NCBI GenBank assembly: GCA_044354975.1
Contig: JBIKZA010000028.1
Span: 1-28,527, forward strand
Reading direction: 5' to 3'
Length of the DNA stretch: 28,527 nucleotides
DNA from: CAIZGX01 sp044354975
GTDB taxonomy: Bacteria; Bacteroidota; Bacteroidia; Flavobacteriales_D; Sanyastnellaceae
The notes under the pieces are model-generated. The model ran no database searches. It saw only the letters and a program-made list of their open reading frames with translations, and was not told where the DNA came from. A program made the translations under genes and the position numbers. Below, one piece after another: positions 14,297-23,572 of the stretch. Each line of letters begins with the position of its first letter. Position 1 is the first letter of the stretch.

Positions 14297-16050
14297 TGAA
14301 AAATAAATTACATATCGTTTTCGGAATTGTTGCTCTCTTTGCAACACAGTTTGTTTCAGCCCAAGAAAAAGATGTACGAAAGGTCGTGTTCACTGGCGCT
14401 GCACGTGGACTTTATTATGGTGATAAAATAAATATTCCACAGACTAATGATACAGTTCCTGGTCAAATGATTAGTGACAGCGTGACTATTCCACGCATGA
14501 ACAGCGGTCATACGCTCGTTGATTTGGGAATGAATATTCGTCCGAATAAAAACACCGAAATTCATGGAATGGTGCGTGTGCGCAACGACTACGGCGGGTT
14601 CTGGGGTTCGGGAGTTAGTTTTGACATTCGTCAATTGTACATCAAAGGTGTTGCAGGAGGAATAGTTCGCTACCAATTGGGTGACATTAACTACAAGCTT
14701 TCACCTTACACGCTTTCGAATACACAACAAGAAATTATTACGCAAGGTCCAGTTGTGTTTCAACAACAAACGCGCTTAATGAATTACGATAATTTCTATG
14801 CGGCAGATAGCTCTTGGAGACAACAAGGAGCAGCAGCAGAATTCGGATTGCAGTTTTCGAAATTTGTAAAAGAGTTACAATTTCATACGGTTGCTACACG
14901 CGTTAGAACTACAGATTTCGGAAGTATTAACGATCGTTTATTCGCGGGATACAATGTGAACTTGGTTCAAAGTAACTTCCTTGAAGTTGGAGTGAATCAC
15001 GTTACTCTTTTCGACATTGAAGGAACATCACGAAATCTGAGCACTTTCCACAATCCAGTAACTACCGGAACGTTATTGTTGAAGAAGGATTTTTCCAACT
15101 GGAAAATGAGAGTGAATGTTGAAGCAGGTACTTCAAAGACTTACTACAAGAACTTTGAAGATTCACCAGAAACGAATGGAAAGATTTTCGATGCGAAGTG
15201 GATGGGCGATAACACGTCGAAAGGACTAAGTATTGAAGCGGGATGGAAATATGTAAGTTCAGATTTCCGCAGTCCAGGTGCTCAAACGAAGCGCGTGAAT
15301 TACAACTATCAGCCCTCTTCTTTCGGAAGGATTACCAATGACCAAGTGGTAAGAAATTTAACAGCATTCGATTTAATGCGTGAGTCTAACGCTTACAACC
15401 GTCAGCTTTCTTCAAACCTAATGTTAACGCAACCGAAGTACGATAACATTACTCCATACGGAACCGCTACGCCGAACAGACAGGGATTAACGGTGAATGC
15501 CAAGTATGTTATTCCTTCAAAAATTCTGGAAGTTTCTGCCACACAATTGATGTTGCAAGAGACACGCGGTGAAGGAACATTTGTTCCTAGAAAGTTCATG
15601 CGTTCAGAAGTTAAAGCGGTTGCTCACGTGAGTCAACGATTCGGGAGTAAGGACAAGTTGTTCGACGTGACTGTTCGTTTCAGAAACGACAATACTTCTC
15701 GCGAAGCGGAAGAGAATGTTCGTGCGGTAGATCTTTCAACACAAATTTTCTCGGTGGGAATGGAATACGAATTCTGGGAAAACTGGGATTTGATGTTGGG
15801 TGTTCAGCAAATCAAATTCAACGGATTCGATTACACCTCTGTTCGCAATAATTTCTCTGAGATTTATAACTTCAAGGAATACCAGACAGAAGGAATTGAA
15901 TTCATGCAAGCTGCCGGTGTTCGTTACCGTTTTTCAGACAAGTCAAGTTTATCTGTGAACCTTTCGAACTTCAAGAATACCGATGCTTTCGATGCAACGC
16001 AGAACTATAGTGTTCGTCAATTTATGTTACTTTATCAAATGAATTTTTAA
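14296..16050 (+). CDS. Second outer-membrane beta-barrel-like protein, unknown function
   Basis: A 584-residue protein. Signal peptide about 1-22 (ends VSA). Amphipathic strand pattern with a C-terminal RQFMLLYQMNF ending in Phe. Early repeats of short strand pairs (NTEIHGMVRVRNDYGGFWGS, a local stretch) are typical of barrels. Again no plug or TonB signature. It starts on the last base of the preceding stop codon and is followed after 1 base by a lipoprotein gene, so the three are expressed together. It is not an obvious duplicate of the upstream barrel: the sequences share no clear motif by eye. A two-barrel unit in a glycan locus without SusC is unusual. Role unknown. Confidence 0.75.
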   Translation: MKNKLHIVFGIVALFATQFVSAQEKDVRKVVFTGAARGLYYGDKINIPQTNDTVPGQMISDSVTIPRMNSGHTLVDLGMNIRPNKNTEIHGMVRVRNDYGGFWGSGVSFDIRQLYIKGVAGGIVRYQLGDINYKLSPYTLSNTQQEIITQGPVVFQQQTRLMNYDNFYAADSSWRQQGAAAEFGLQFSKFVKELQFHTVATRVRTTDFGSINDRLFAGYNVNLVQSNFLEVGVNHVTLFDIEGTSRNLSTFHNPVTTGTLLLKKDFSNWKMRVNVEAGTSKTYYKNFEDSPETNGKIFDAKWMGDNTSKGLSIEAGWKYVSSDFRSPGAQTKRVNYNYQPSSFGRITNDQVVRNLTAFDLMRESNAYNRQLSSNLMLTQPKYDNITPYGTATPNRQGLTVNAKYVIPSKILEVSATQLMLQETRGEGTFVPRKFMRSEVKAVAHVSQRFGSKDKLFDVTVRFRNDNTSREAEENVRAVDLSTQIFSVGMEYEFWENWDLMLGVQQIKFNGFDYTSVRNNFSEIYNFKEYQTEGIEFMQAAGVRYRFSDKSSLSVNLSNFKNTDAFDATQNYSVRQFMLLYQMNF

Positions 16051-16051
16051 T

Positions 16052-17050
16052 ATGAAAAAGTCGATTTATTTTTTACTATTCGCTTCATTGCTTTACACAT
16101 CGTGTAAGGTAGACGATGAATTTGAAGGACCTTCATTGGTTGATTTATACGGTGAATTCACCTTGGTAACACCGTTGGATATAACCAATAGAAACGTGAA
16201 TTTCTCAACCGGAGAATCAACTGCGTTTACTGCAGCGTTTTCGAAGAACGTTGATTGGACCGTGGAAGTGAAAGGGTTGCAGTCTAGAGCGGTTAAGCGT
16301 TTCACGGGATTCTCGAATGTCATAGACGCATCGAATGCAACATGGACCGGAACCACAACGGATCTTCCAATGTTTCGCGCAGAAGATTGCGCAGTGCAAC
16401 TTTCAATAGTTGGAGTTGTAGATACGTTACACGATACATTAACGGTTGTGGGGTCGAAGATTTATGAAGGATTCGTTGCAGCAGATTTTGAAAACGGTTT
16501 GAACAGCGGTTGGAACACCTACGTTCAAAGTGGTGCAAATATGAGCTTCGCCGTTCAAACCAACAACAACGCAGCGCAAGGTGGACGTTACTATGAAATG
16601 GCTGGTGCTGTTTCTTGGGACTGGTTAATTGGTTTAGTGAATATGCCTGGAAGTGCTTACGGATCGACATACTATCCTTTGACAAGTAATCCATCGAATT
16701 TGTATTTCAACACGATGTTGTACAAGCCTGCTGGCATTGACAATGGCCTGGTGCTTTTTCAGATTAAAGAAGACGATAACCAAGACGGCATGTACTCTGC
16801 CGGATCGGAAGATATGTATTCGATTCAGGTGAGTTTAGCAGCGAACGGATGGTCTAAGATTTCTCAGCGTTACGACAACATTCCAACTTTGGTGAATGGC
16901 GCTGCTTCCGGTCCAATTGGAAACGGATTGCACGAGCCAAATAAAATTATTGAAGTGTCTATTTTGTTCTTAGCTAATCCAACATCTGGATATTCAAAGA
17001 CATGGTTAGACTACATCATATTCACCGAAGGGTCTGCTTTAGAGCCTTAA
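16052..17050 (+). CDS. Surface lipoprotein with probable carbohydrate-binding C-terminal domain
   Basis: A 332-residue protein. Lipobox LYTSC with lipidated C18, followed by KVDDE, which resembles the Lys-acidic lipoprotein surface-export signal of Bacteroidota. Residues about 25-155 form a beta-rich region with an Ig/PKD-like feel (STAFTAAFSKNVDWTVEVKG). Residues about 160-332 look like a jelly-roll module (FVAADFENGLNSGW at its start, WLDYIIF as last strand), as in several carbohydrate-binding modules. No catalytic residues seen. By position and layout it could do the job of a surface glycan-binding protein next to the barrels. No SusD helices (TPR) are present. Confidence 0.7.
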   Translation: MKKSIYFLLFASLLYTSCKVDDEFEGPSLVDLYGEFTLVTPLDITNRNVNFSTGESTAFTAAFSKNVDWTVEVKGLQSRAVKRFTGFSNVIDASNATWTGTTTDLPMFRAEDCAVQLSIVGVVDTLHDTLTVVGSKIYEGFVAADFENGLNSGWNTYVQSGANMSFAVQTNNNAAQGGRYYEMAGAVSWDWLIGLVNMPGSAYGSTYYPLTSNPSNLYFNTMLYKPAGIDNGLVLFQIKEDDNQDGMYSAGSEDMYSIQVSLAANGWSKISQRYDNIPTLVNGAASGPIGNGLHEPNKIIEVSILFLANPTSGYSKTWLDYIIFTEGSALEP

Positions 17051-17059
17051 TTTCTCCAT

Positions 17060-18283
17060 ATGAAATACGCATTTTGGTCTGTACTTCTTTTATTCTCGAG
17101 CTGCGTTACCGTTAAGGAACTTGCGCTTTATGAAAATGAAGTTCTCGTTGTGGAAGCGAAGGATGTCAATGGATTTCAATTGACTGAAATTTTCAACGAC
17201 GACATCACTTCAGAGATTTGGTTCACGCCAAGTCCGGCTTGTCTTACTGTTACTTCAGAACGAAAAGAAGTATACTCTGGAACGGGCGCCATGAAATTTA
17301 CATGGAACAAACAAGCAGGAGGATGTCCTTGGTTGGGTCTTGGAATTGGTTGGGCGAATTGGAGTGGAAAGGATTTGGGGTCCATTGAAAACAGTGCTGC
17401 TATTTCATTCAAAGTAAAAACGCAAGAGGGTTCCATGAAAGGATTGCCTTGGGCCATGGCGTTGGAAGACTACGCTGGAACACAAGCTTGGATAGGTGTT
17501 ACAAGCGGTTATGTGGAAGGTGGAATAGTGGATACTTCTTGGAGAACAGTTACAATACCCTTAGTAGATTTTCAATTTGAAGGTTGGAATTTAGATGGCG
17601 GAACCGTGAAGCAAATGCTTATTCAATTCGAATCCAATGGAACGGTGTTCGTTGACGAGTGTAAGATTATTCCTTTCAAACCGAAGGAACCGAACACACT
17701 TGTTGTGACGAAGTCTTACGGTTGGGTGAACGACGGATTTATTGAAGGTGGCCAGTATGTGGCGAAAGCAAACATCGATGGTTCAGTGATCTACTTAAAT
17801 TGGAACGAAAAAGAATTGTACATCGGTGGTGAAATTGAAGATGTTTCTCCGTGTAGAAACATGCAAAACGGAAGAGACATTTGGAATGGAGATGCAATCG
17901 AAATCGCCTTCTCCTCAGAGACTGGAATCAGCGATAAGCGCATGATGTTTTACGAAGGCGACCGTCACGTTGGAATAAAGATGGGAGGAAATTTCGACGT
18001 CTACGATTGGTCGCGTGAGAAGAATATTAAAGCCCAAATTTCAGTGAAGCCACTTCAAAATAAATATGTTTTTGAATGTGTTATTCCTTGGAGCGAATTA
18101 GGCGTTTCGCCTTGGAAAAATAATTCAACATACGACATTGAATTTGCCATTGACCAATCTACAAATCAAGATGCGCGGGACTTTCAGAGACGCTGGAATT
18201 CAGTGAACAATGAAAATTTCAACACGAATCCTTCGTTGTGGGGTAAGTTGAAAGTTGAACTTCCTATAATTTCATTCGAATGA
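17060..18283 (+). CDS. Lipoprotein with CBM-like and CBM9-like domains
   Basis: A 407-residue protein. Lipobox LFSSC with C15. Residues about 30-205 form a jelly-roll-like module (IWFTPSPACLTVTSERKEVY start; QMLIQFESNGTVFVDECKI final strands) of the kind found in beta-glucan-binding CBMs. Residues about 215-405 resemble a family 9-like carbohydrate-binding domain: RDIWNGDAIEIAF, then FECVIPWSELG and IEFAIDQS are its usual landmarks. No active-site pattern. The stop codon overlaps the GH3 start (ATGA), so expression is coupled with that enzyme. Probable role: binding of glucan or oligosaccharide on the membrane. Confidence 0.75.
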   Translation: MKYAFWSVLLLFSSCVTVKELALYENEVLVVEAKDVNGFQLTEIFNDDITSEIWFTPSPACLTVTSERKEVYSGTGAMKFTWNKQAGGCPWLGLGIGWANWSGKDLGSIENSAAISFKVKTQEGSMKGLPWAMALEDYAGTQAWIGVTSGYVEGGIVDTSWRTVTIPLVDFQFEGWNLDGGTVKQMLIQFESNGTVFVDECKIIPFKPKEPNTLVVTKSYGWVNDGFIEGGQYVAKANIDGSVIYLNWNEKELYIGGEIEDVSPCRNMQNGRDIWNGDAIEIAFSSETGISDKRMMFYEGDRHVGIKMGGNFDVYDWSREKNIKAQISVKPLQNKYVFECVIPWSELGVSPWKNNSTYDIEFAIDQSTNQDARDFQRRWNSVNNENFNTNPSLWGKLKVELPIISFE

Positions 18284-20559
18284 AAATGACTTCAAAAAAT
18301 ATTTTTCAATCGGTTTTAATGCTTGCACTTGTTGCAACGAATGTATCGTGTTCTTCGCAGAAAGATATTCTTAATCCTAAGAAAGTTTCAAATGTTGATT
18401 TGCTTCTTTCTTCAATGACTATTGAAGAGAAAGTGGGGCAAATGACGCAGTTGAATATTGATGTTGTTTGCGAAGGAGAAATATACAAGCTTACAGAGCC
18501 TCATCGTTTGAATGCAACGAAGCTTCATCAAGCTTTAGTGGACTATCATGTTGGATCTATTTTGAATTGTGGTGGACATGCGTATCCGCGCGAGCAGTGG
18601 CATGAAATCATTGGCGGAATTCAAAAAGTAGCAACAACTGAAACACGATTGAAGGTTCCTATTCTTTATGGAATAGATGCCATTCACGGTGCGAACTATG
18701 TAACGGGTTCAACGTTGTTTCCACAACAATTGGCTCAAGCTGCTACGTTCAATCCGAGTCTAACCGAAGAGGGAGGAAGAATCACAGCGTATGAAACACG
18801 TGCGGCTGGTATTCCTTGGAATTTCTCTCCTGTTTTAGATGTTGGAAGAAACAAGAATTGGTCGCGTTTCTTTGAAACATTTGGTGAAGATCCATATGTA
18901 TGCAGTGTGTTTGGAAGTGCTTTGGTTCGCGGCTATCAAGGTGGAAACGGCTCTGCTGTAGACAACCTTCACGTTGCGGCTTGCATGAAGCACTTCTTGG
19001 GTTACAGCGGAACGCGCACAGGATTCGATCGCACACCTGCAATTATTTCAGACATTGAACTGCGTGAAATTTATCGTCCATCTTTTCAAGCTGCTATCAA
19101 TACAGGAGCTCTGACTGTCATGATCAACAGCGGCGAGATTAACGGAATTCCTGTTCATGCGAATCCGAAAATCTTGATCGATTTGTTGCGCACAGAGATG
19201 GGCTTTAAAGGACTTGCTGTTACCGATTGGGAAGACATTATTAAGTTGGTGAAGAACCACCGCGTTGCAGTTGATTTGAAAGAAGCGACCTACTTAGCTG
19301 TTATGGCTGGAATAGATATGTGCATGGTGCCAAACGATTACGACTTCACAAAGTATTTAATTGAATTGGTGAAGGAAGAAAGAATTTCTGTGGAGCGTTT
19401 GGATGTGAGTGTAAGAAGAATTTTGGAGACGAAAGAGAAATTGGGATTGTTCCAAAATGCAATGCCACCAAGCGTTGCAGCGTTTCCTCAATTTGCTTCA
19501 GAAGAACACAAGGCTGCAGCATTGCACACAGCAGAAGAGAGTATTACCCTTCTTGAAAACAAGAACAACATTCTTCCATTGAAGAAAGACGCGAAGATTT
19601 TTGTGACTGGTCCGGCTGCGAATTCCATGACGTTGTTGAATGGTGCATGGACGCGCACATGGCAAGGAACAGATGCACAGTTCGATGATGCTTCGAAGAA
19701 TACCATTTACGAGGCATTGTTAAGCAAGAACAAGAATGTTGTTTTTGAGGAAGGCTGTGGTTTAGAGAGTATGAATATCATTTATGGGGGTTCGTTGAAA
19801 GGATCTGTGAATGCCGACGTTATTGTGGTTTGTGTGGGAGAATTGCCAAGTACTGAATTACCAGGAAACATTTACGATTTAGAACTCCCGCAAGCGCAAC
19901 AGGATTATGTGAAGATGATGCAGTCAACTGGTAAACCTGTTGTGTTGGTGTTGGTTGAAAACAGACCGCGCATTGTTCGTGACATTGTTGACGGATGTTC
20001 TGCTGTTGTTATGGCTTATCAGCCGGGCGATTTCGGTGCAGATGCATTGGCGAATATTCTTTTCGGTGATGTGAATCCAAGCGGAAAGCTTCCGTTCACG
20101 TATCCGAAGTATCAAGTTGGAACTTCAACCTATGATCACAAATACACCGAGACGTTCGATAAGGACTTCGGTAACAAAGCGTTTCAACCACAGTGGGAAT
20201 TCGGTTACGGATTGTCGTATTCGAATGTGCAATACGAGAATCTTCAAGTGAGTTATGAAAGTGAAGATATGGGCGGAGAAATATTCATTCGCTTAGATGT
20301 GGTAAACCCGAGCGAACGTTCGGTTAAGGAAAGTGTGTTGCTTTTTGCAACCGATGAAGTAGCCTCCATTACTCCTTCCGTAAAAAAATTAAAAGCCTTT
20401 CAAAAAATTGAATTGGCGCCGAAGCAAAAGCGCAGCGTTGAGTTTTCTCTTTCGAAAGAAGATTTGAAATTCATTTGCAAAGATGCTCAGCCGATTTTCG
20501 AACCGGGTGCTTTTCAGTTTCACGTGGGTTCGTTAACTAAGAGATTAATTATTGAATAA
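18280..20559 (+). CDS. GH3 beta-glucosidase, lipoprotein
   Basis: A 759-residue enzyme of normal GH3 length with all three domains. N-terminal lipobox ending at C24 (TNVSC). (beta/alpha)8 domain about 35-390: VGQMTQL, DAIHGAN, KHFLGY (K237-H238) and the catalytic nucleophile D316 in GLAVTDWEDI. The alpha/beta sandwich follows (SITLLENKNNILPL; the general acid should lie in it). The C-terminal fibronectin-III-like domain ends RLIIE and includes FGYGLSYS. GH3 enzymes release glucose from short beta-glucosides, completing breakdown begun by GH16. Residues after the lipid Cys (SSQKD) lack a clear surface signal, so a periplasmic inner-leaflet site is plausible. Overlaps the previous gene by 4 bases. 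Confidence 0.93.
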   Translation: MKMTSKNIFQSVLMLALVATNVSCSSQKDILNPKKVSNVDLLLSSMTIEEKVGQMTQLNIDVVCEGEIYKLTEPHRLNATKLHQALVDYHVGSILNCGGHAYPREQWHEIIGGIQKVATTETRLKVPILYGIDAIHGANYVTGSTLFPQQLAQAATFNPSLTEEGGRITAYETRAAGIPWNFSPVLDVGRNKNWSRFFETFGEDPYVCSVFGSALVRGYQGGNGSAVDNLHVAACMKHFLGYSGTRTGFDRTPAIISDIELREIYRPSFQAAINTGALTVMINSGEINGIPVHANPKILIDLLRTEMGFKGLAVTDWEDIIKLVKNHRVAVDLKEATYLAVMAGIDMCMVPNDYDFTKYLIELVKEERISVERLDVSVRRILETKEKLGLFQNAMPPSVAAFPQFASEEHKAAALHTAEESITLLENKNNILPLKKDAKIFVTGPAANSMTLLNGAWTRTWQGTDAQFDDASKNTIYEALLSKNKNVVFEEGCGLESMNIIYGGSLKGSVNADVIVVCVGELPSTELPGNIYDLELPQAQQDYVKMMQSTGKPVVLVLVENRPRIVRDIVDGCSAVVMAYQPGDFGADALANILFGDVNPSGKLPFTYPKYQVGTSTYDHKYTETFDKDFGNKAFQPQWEFGYGLSYSNVQYENLQVSYESEDMGGEIFIRLDVVNPSERSVKESVLLFATDEVASITPSVKKLKAFQKIELAPKQKRSVEFSLSKEDLKFICKDAQPIFEPGAFQFHVGSLTKRLIIE

Positions 20560-20560
20560 A

Positions 20561-21391
20561 ATGAAAAGAAATTTGTTGCTTTTGTTATTGGCAGTGTTCA
20601 CGTTGGTGACTTGCAAACAATCGGATCCGGAAGATGTGTTAGCGCGTCAAGGCGATGTGGTAGACTTCGCAGGACGCAAGTGGGACATTAAGTACAGCAA
20701 TACGCCTGTTGGTCCCGGACCAAACAATTTTTCGCGCTTGTACGACGATGTATGGGTTGACGAAAATGGATACTTGCACTTAACCATTGCGAAGCACAAT
20801 GATACTTGGTATTCTTCGGAAGTGGTTGGTCAAGACAACTTGGGTTACGGTACTTACATCTTCACCATACAAGCAGATCCAATGTCGTTTTCTGAAAACG
20901 TAGTTTTCGGATTATTTACGTGGGATAACAATACCATGTTAACGGAAGGAAACAGTGAGGTAGACATTGAGTTTTCGAAATGGGGAGATGCTACAGCAGA
21001 AGAGCCAACAACGTTTTCTGTGCAGCCAGTTAGTTTTGGAACTTTTTATCCAGAAAGAACGCGCGAGAATTTCATTGATCCAGATATTTTGAAGGGAGTA
21101 ACGACGCACTTATTCAATTGGACAGACACGCTTATCACGTGGTACAGTTATGCGGGTGACGATTATGAAAATGCTACACCAATTGCTACGTGGTCGTTCA
21201 ACTTAAACAATCCTCCGCGAGTGAAACAAGACGGCAGTTTAGTTTCCCAGCCGATAGTAATTCCTGCTCCAGGAGCAACCACGAATTGTAGAATGAATTT
21301 TTGGACATTGCCGTTTTCGGCTATTGGTCCGAACAACGGATTGACACACGAAGTGGTTATTCGCGATTTCAAATACATACCTATGCAATGA
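20561..21391 (+). CDS. GH16-family-like lipoprotein, probable beta-glucanase or binding protein
   Basis: A 276-residue protein. A TTG nine bases upstream is in frame, but the ATG at 20561, one base after the GH3 stop, gives the better signal peptide (MKRNLLLLLLAVFTLVTC, lipidated C18, then KQSDPED, surface-signal-like). The GH16 jelly roll is seen in FAGRKWDIKYSN, LHLTIAK, YGTYIFTIQ, and the active-site strand SE133-V-D135-I-E137-F keeps the Glu-Asp-Glu triad in the ExDxE form. It lacks the extra Met of the secreted GH16 in this locus, and the strands around are divergent. It may be an active endo-glucanase on the surface or a glucan-modifying relative. It is the last gene of the operon before an 18-base gap. 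Confidence 0.8.
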   Translation: MKRNLLLLLLAVFTLVTCKQSDPEDVLARQGDVVDFAGRKWDIKYSNTPVGPGPNNFSRLYDDVWVDENGYLHLTIAKHNDTWYSSEVVGQDNLGYGTYIFTIQADPMSFSENVVFGLFTWDNNTMLTEGNSEVDIEFSKWGDATAEEPTTFSVQPVSFGTFYPERTRENFIDPDILKGVTTHLFNWTDTLITWYSYAGDDYENATPIATWSFNLNNPPRVKQDGSLVSQPIVIPAPGATTNCRMNFWTLPFSAIGPNNGLTHEVVIRDFKYIPMQ

Positions 21392-21409
21392 TTGCTGTAA
21401 ATTCGCAGC

Positions 21410-21976
21410 ATGATCGTTCAGAAACATTTTGAAGAAGCGCATCAGTTGCTTTCGCAATTGCTAGCGTCTCCTGACTTTTTAACTTCCGTAAATAATAGCG
21501 CACAGTGCATGTCTTCCCAATTAAAGTTGGGCAAGAAAATCATGTCGTGCGGTAACGGTGGAAGCATGTGCGATGCCATGCATTTCGCTGAAGAGCTTTC
21601 AGGAAGATATCGGGACAACCGTCCTGCAATTGCAGCTATGAGCATTTCAGATCCTTCACACATGTCGTGTGTTGGAAATGACTATGGCTACGATTTCGTT
21701 TTTTCGCGCATGGTGGAAGCCATCGGAAATGAAGGCGATGTCTTGTTGGCCATTTCAACCAGCGGTAATTCTGCAAACGTGATTAAGGCAGCTGAAGCCG
21801 CTAAAGCCAAAGGAATGATGGTCATAGCTCTAACGGGAAAAGACGGCGGTAAACTAGCTCCTCTGTGCGATTTCGAGGTACGTGTTCCATGGATGGGATA
21901 CGCAGATCGCATTCAAGAAATTCATATTAAAGTCATTCATAGTTTTATAGACTTCATTGAAAGAAATATTGACTAA
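21410..21976 (+). CDS. gmhA: D-sedoheptulose-7-phosphate isomerase (GmhA-like, SIS domain)
   Basis: A 188-residue SIS-domain protein of standard GmhA length. Motifs: MSCGNGGSMCDAMHFAEELSGRY at about 45-66 (the GNGGS phosphate site and the conserved HFAEEL...R segment), LLAISTSGNSANV, and LTGKDGGKL. GmhA turns sedoheptulose-7-phosphate into D-glycero-D-manno-heptose-7-phosphate, the first step to ADP-heptose for LPS core, in the cytosol. It begins 18 bases after the GH16-like gene and 8 bases before the PhnA gene, so it may be read through from the glucan operon even though the role is unrelated. No other heptose gene is in the window. Confidence 0.9.
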   Translation: MIVQKHFEEAHQLLSQLLASPDFLTSVNNSAQCMSSQLKLGKKIMSCGNGGSMCDAMHFAEELSGRYRDNRPAIAAMSISDPSHMSCVGNDYGYDFVFSRMVEAIGNEGDVLLAISTSGNSANVIKAAEAAKAKGMMVIALTGKDGGKLAPLCDFEVRVPWMGYADRIQEIHIKVIHSFIDFIERNID

Positions 21977-21984
21977 CTAAAGAA

Positions 21985-22563
21985 ATGACAACAGAACAAA
22001 AGTTAAATGCGCGCGGCAACGGAAGTTGCGAATTGTGCGAATCGAAGGAAAGTTTATCGGTTTACGAAGTTCCTCCGCATTCAGATGGAAATGAAGACGA
22101 AAGCATTTTAGTTTGTGAAGTGTGTAAGGCGCAATTGGAAAAACGCGTTGCGCTAGATGCTAATCATTGGGAGTGTTTGAATACAAGCATGTGGAGTGAA
22201 GTACCTGCTGTGAAGGTTGTTTCATGGAGAATGTTGAATCGCTTGAAAACAAATTCATGGGCAGCAGATGCGATTGATATGTTGTATTTGGAAGAAGATC
22301 AATTGACGTGGGCGCTCGCTGCAGGAGACGAAGAGGATTCTGGTGAAATTCAATTTCACAAAGATTCGAACGGAACCATTTTGCAAAGTGGAGATACCGT
22401 TACGTTAATTAAAACATTGGAAGTAAAAGGCTCTCAGGTGAAAGCGAACGTGGGTGTTGCAGTAAGAAACATTCGTTTGGTTCACGACAACGTGGAGCAG
22501 ATTGAAGGAAAGGTAGACGGACAACAAATTGTGATTTTAACGAAGTTCGTGAAGAAGTCTTAA
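21985..22563 (+). CDS. PhnA-family zinc-ribbon protein
   Basis: A 192-residue protein. N-terminal zinc-ribbon-like pairs CELC (about 12-15) and CEVC (about 41-44). The C-terminal domain has the PhnA landmark DSNGTILQSGDTVTLIKTLEVKGS (split here by residues about 133-156) and ends IVILTKFVKKS. The name comes from the phosphonate gene region of E. coli, but the PhnA/YjdM family has no settled biochemical role and there are no other phosphonate genes here. The middle (65-115) contains an extra acidic segment. A stem-loop and a rho-independent terminator lie directly downstream, marking the end of this transcription unit. Confidence 0.82.
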   Translation: MTTEQKLNARGNGSCELCESKESLSVYEVPPHSDGNEDESILVCEVCKAQLEKRVALDANHWECLNTSMWSEVPAVKVVSWRMLNRLKTNSWAADAIDMLYLEEDQLTWALAAGDEEDSGEIQFHKDSNGTILQSGDTVTLIKTLEVKGSQVKANVGVAVRNIRLVHDNVEQIEGKVDGQQIVILTKFVKKS

Positions 22564-22586
22564 GGTAGTTATTTCAACATAAAATG

Positions 22587-22619
22587 TCCTGAAACGCTTG
22601 TTTAGAGAGGGTTTCAGGA
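22587..22619. repeat. Inverted repeat with 9-bp arms
   Basis: TCCTGAAAC pairs with GTTTCAGGA around a 15-base loop. No T-run follows it, so it is not a terminator on its own. It may protect the 3' end or simply precede the terminator that follows 5 bases later. Confidence 0.6.
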
Positions 22620-22624
22620 AGAGA

Positions 22625-22661
22625 AGCAAGAAGGTTATGGCATATGACTTTCTTGCTTTTT
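22625..22661 (+). terminator. Rho-independent terminator after the PhnA gene
   Basis: AGCAAGAA pairs with TTCTTGCT, and the inner bases extend the stem to about 14 pairs (with G-T wobbles) around a 5-base loop. The stem runs directly into TTTTT. It ends the plus-strand transcript before the comM fragment. The reverse direction lacks an equally clean T-run. Confidence 0.75.
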
Positions 22662-22696
22662 CGTTTTATTGAAATGTCATTTGCAAGAAAAAAATT

Positions 22697-23560
22697 ATGC
22701 TTGCAAAAACATTTGGCAGCGCTGTTTACGGCGTGAATGCCTATCTCATTACGATTGAAGTTCATGCCGACAAAGGAACGTTGGTGAACATGGTTGGACT
22801 TCCGGATCCCTCTGTGAAAGAAGCGCAGCAGCGCATTCGTGCGGCATTCACGAATTCAGGAATGAAGAATCCCATTCGGAATTACACCATTAACATGGCA
22901 CCAGCGGATATTCGAAAAGAAGGAACGGCGTATGACTTACCCCTTGCACTGGGTCTTTTAGCAGCAACCGAACAAATTCCGAATGAAGCCCTTTCGAAAT
23001 ATATTATCATGGGTGAGTTGTCTTTGGACGGAAGTATTCGTCCGATTAAGGGTGTTTTGCCCATGGCCATTCAAGCGAAGCGCGATGGCTTCGAAGGGAT
23101 TATTGTTCCCAATGAAAATGCTCCGGAATGTGCGGTGGTTGATGGATTGAAAATTTATGGTTCGCCCTGCATTTTAGACGTTGTAAATTTTTTCAAGGGT
23201 GAAGGAAAGTTGGAAGAATTTCCATTCCTCAAAGAAAAATTTAATTCGTTGCAGACGCAGCATTTTGCGTTGGATTTCACCGATGTGAAAGGACAAGAAA
23301 ATATAAAGCGCGCGTTTGAAATTGCGGCTTCAGGTGGACACAACCTCATTCTCATTGGTCCGCCAGGCGCGGGAAAGACGATGTTAGCGAAGCGTCTTCC
23401 CTCTATATTACCGCCTTTGTCTTTAGACGAAGCATTGGAAACCACGAAGATTCATAGCGTGGCTGGAAGATTGAGAAAACATGACGCGTTAATTGTGAAT
23501 CGTCCGTTTAGAAGCCCTCACCACACGATCTCAGAAGAGAATATGTTAAAGAGGAAGTAA
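22697..23560 (+). pseudogene. comM: comM/yifB (Mg-chelatase-like AAA+ ATPase), truncated after about 279 residues
   Basis: The family is normally about 505-515 residues; here the frame stops after 287. Present: the N-terminal ChlI/Lon-like domain (GLPDPSVKEAQQRIRAAF, DLPLALGLLAA, GELSLDGSIRPIKGVLPMA) and the start of the AAA+ domain with Walker A at 221-228 (GPPGAGKT). The conserved RPFRSPHHTIS is present, but the expected continuation (DVALVGGG, then the Walker B segment LFLDELPEF) is missing. It is replaced by EENMLKRK and a stop in AT-rich sequence, so the break is near 23533. ComM is a helicase that helps integration of DNA in natural transformation. Without Walker B this remnant cannot be active. 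The 3' half probably lies beyond the island, outside the window. Confidence 0.87.
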
Positions 23561-23572
23561 AAATATAATTAA

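Noticed and set aside
12350..16050. The two barrels as a SusC-type or TonB-dependent receptor.
   Set aside because: They are too short and lack the CarboxypepD_reg domain, plug and TonB box.
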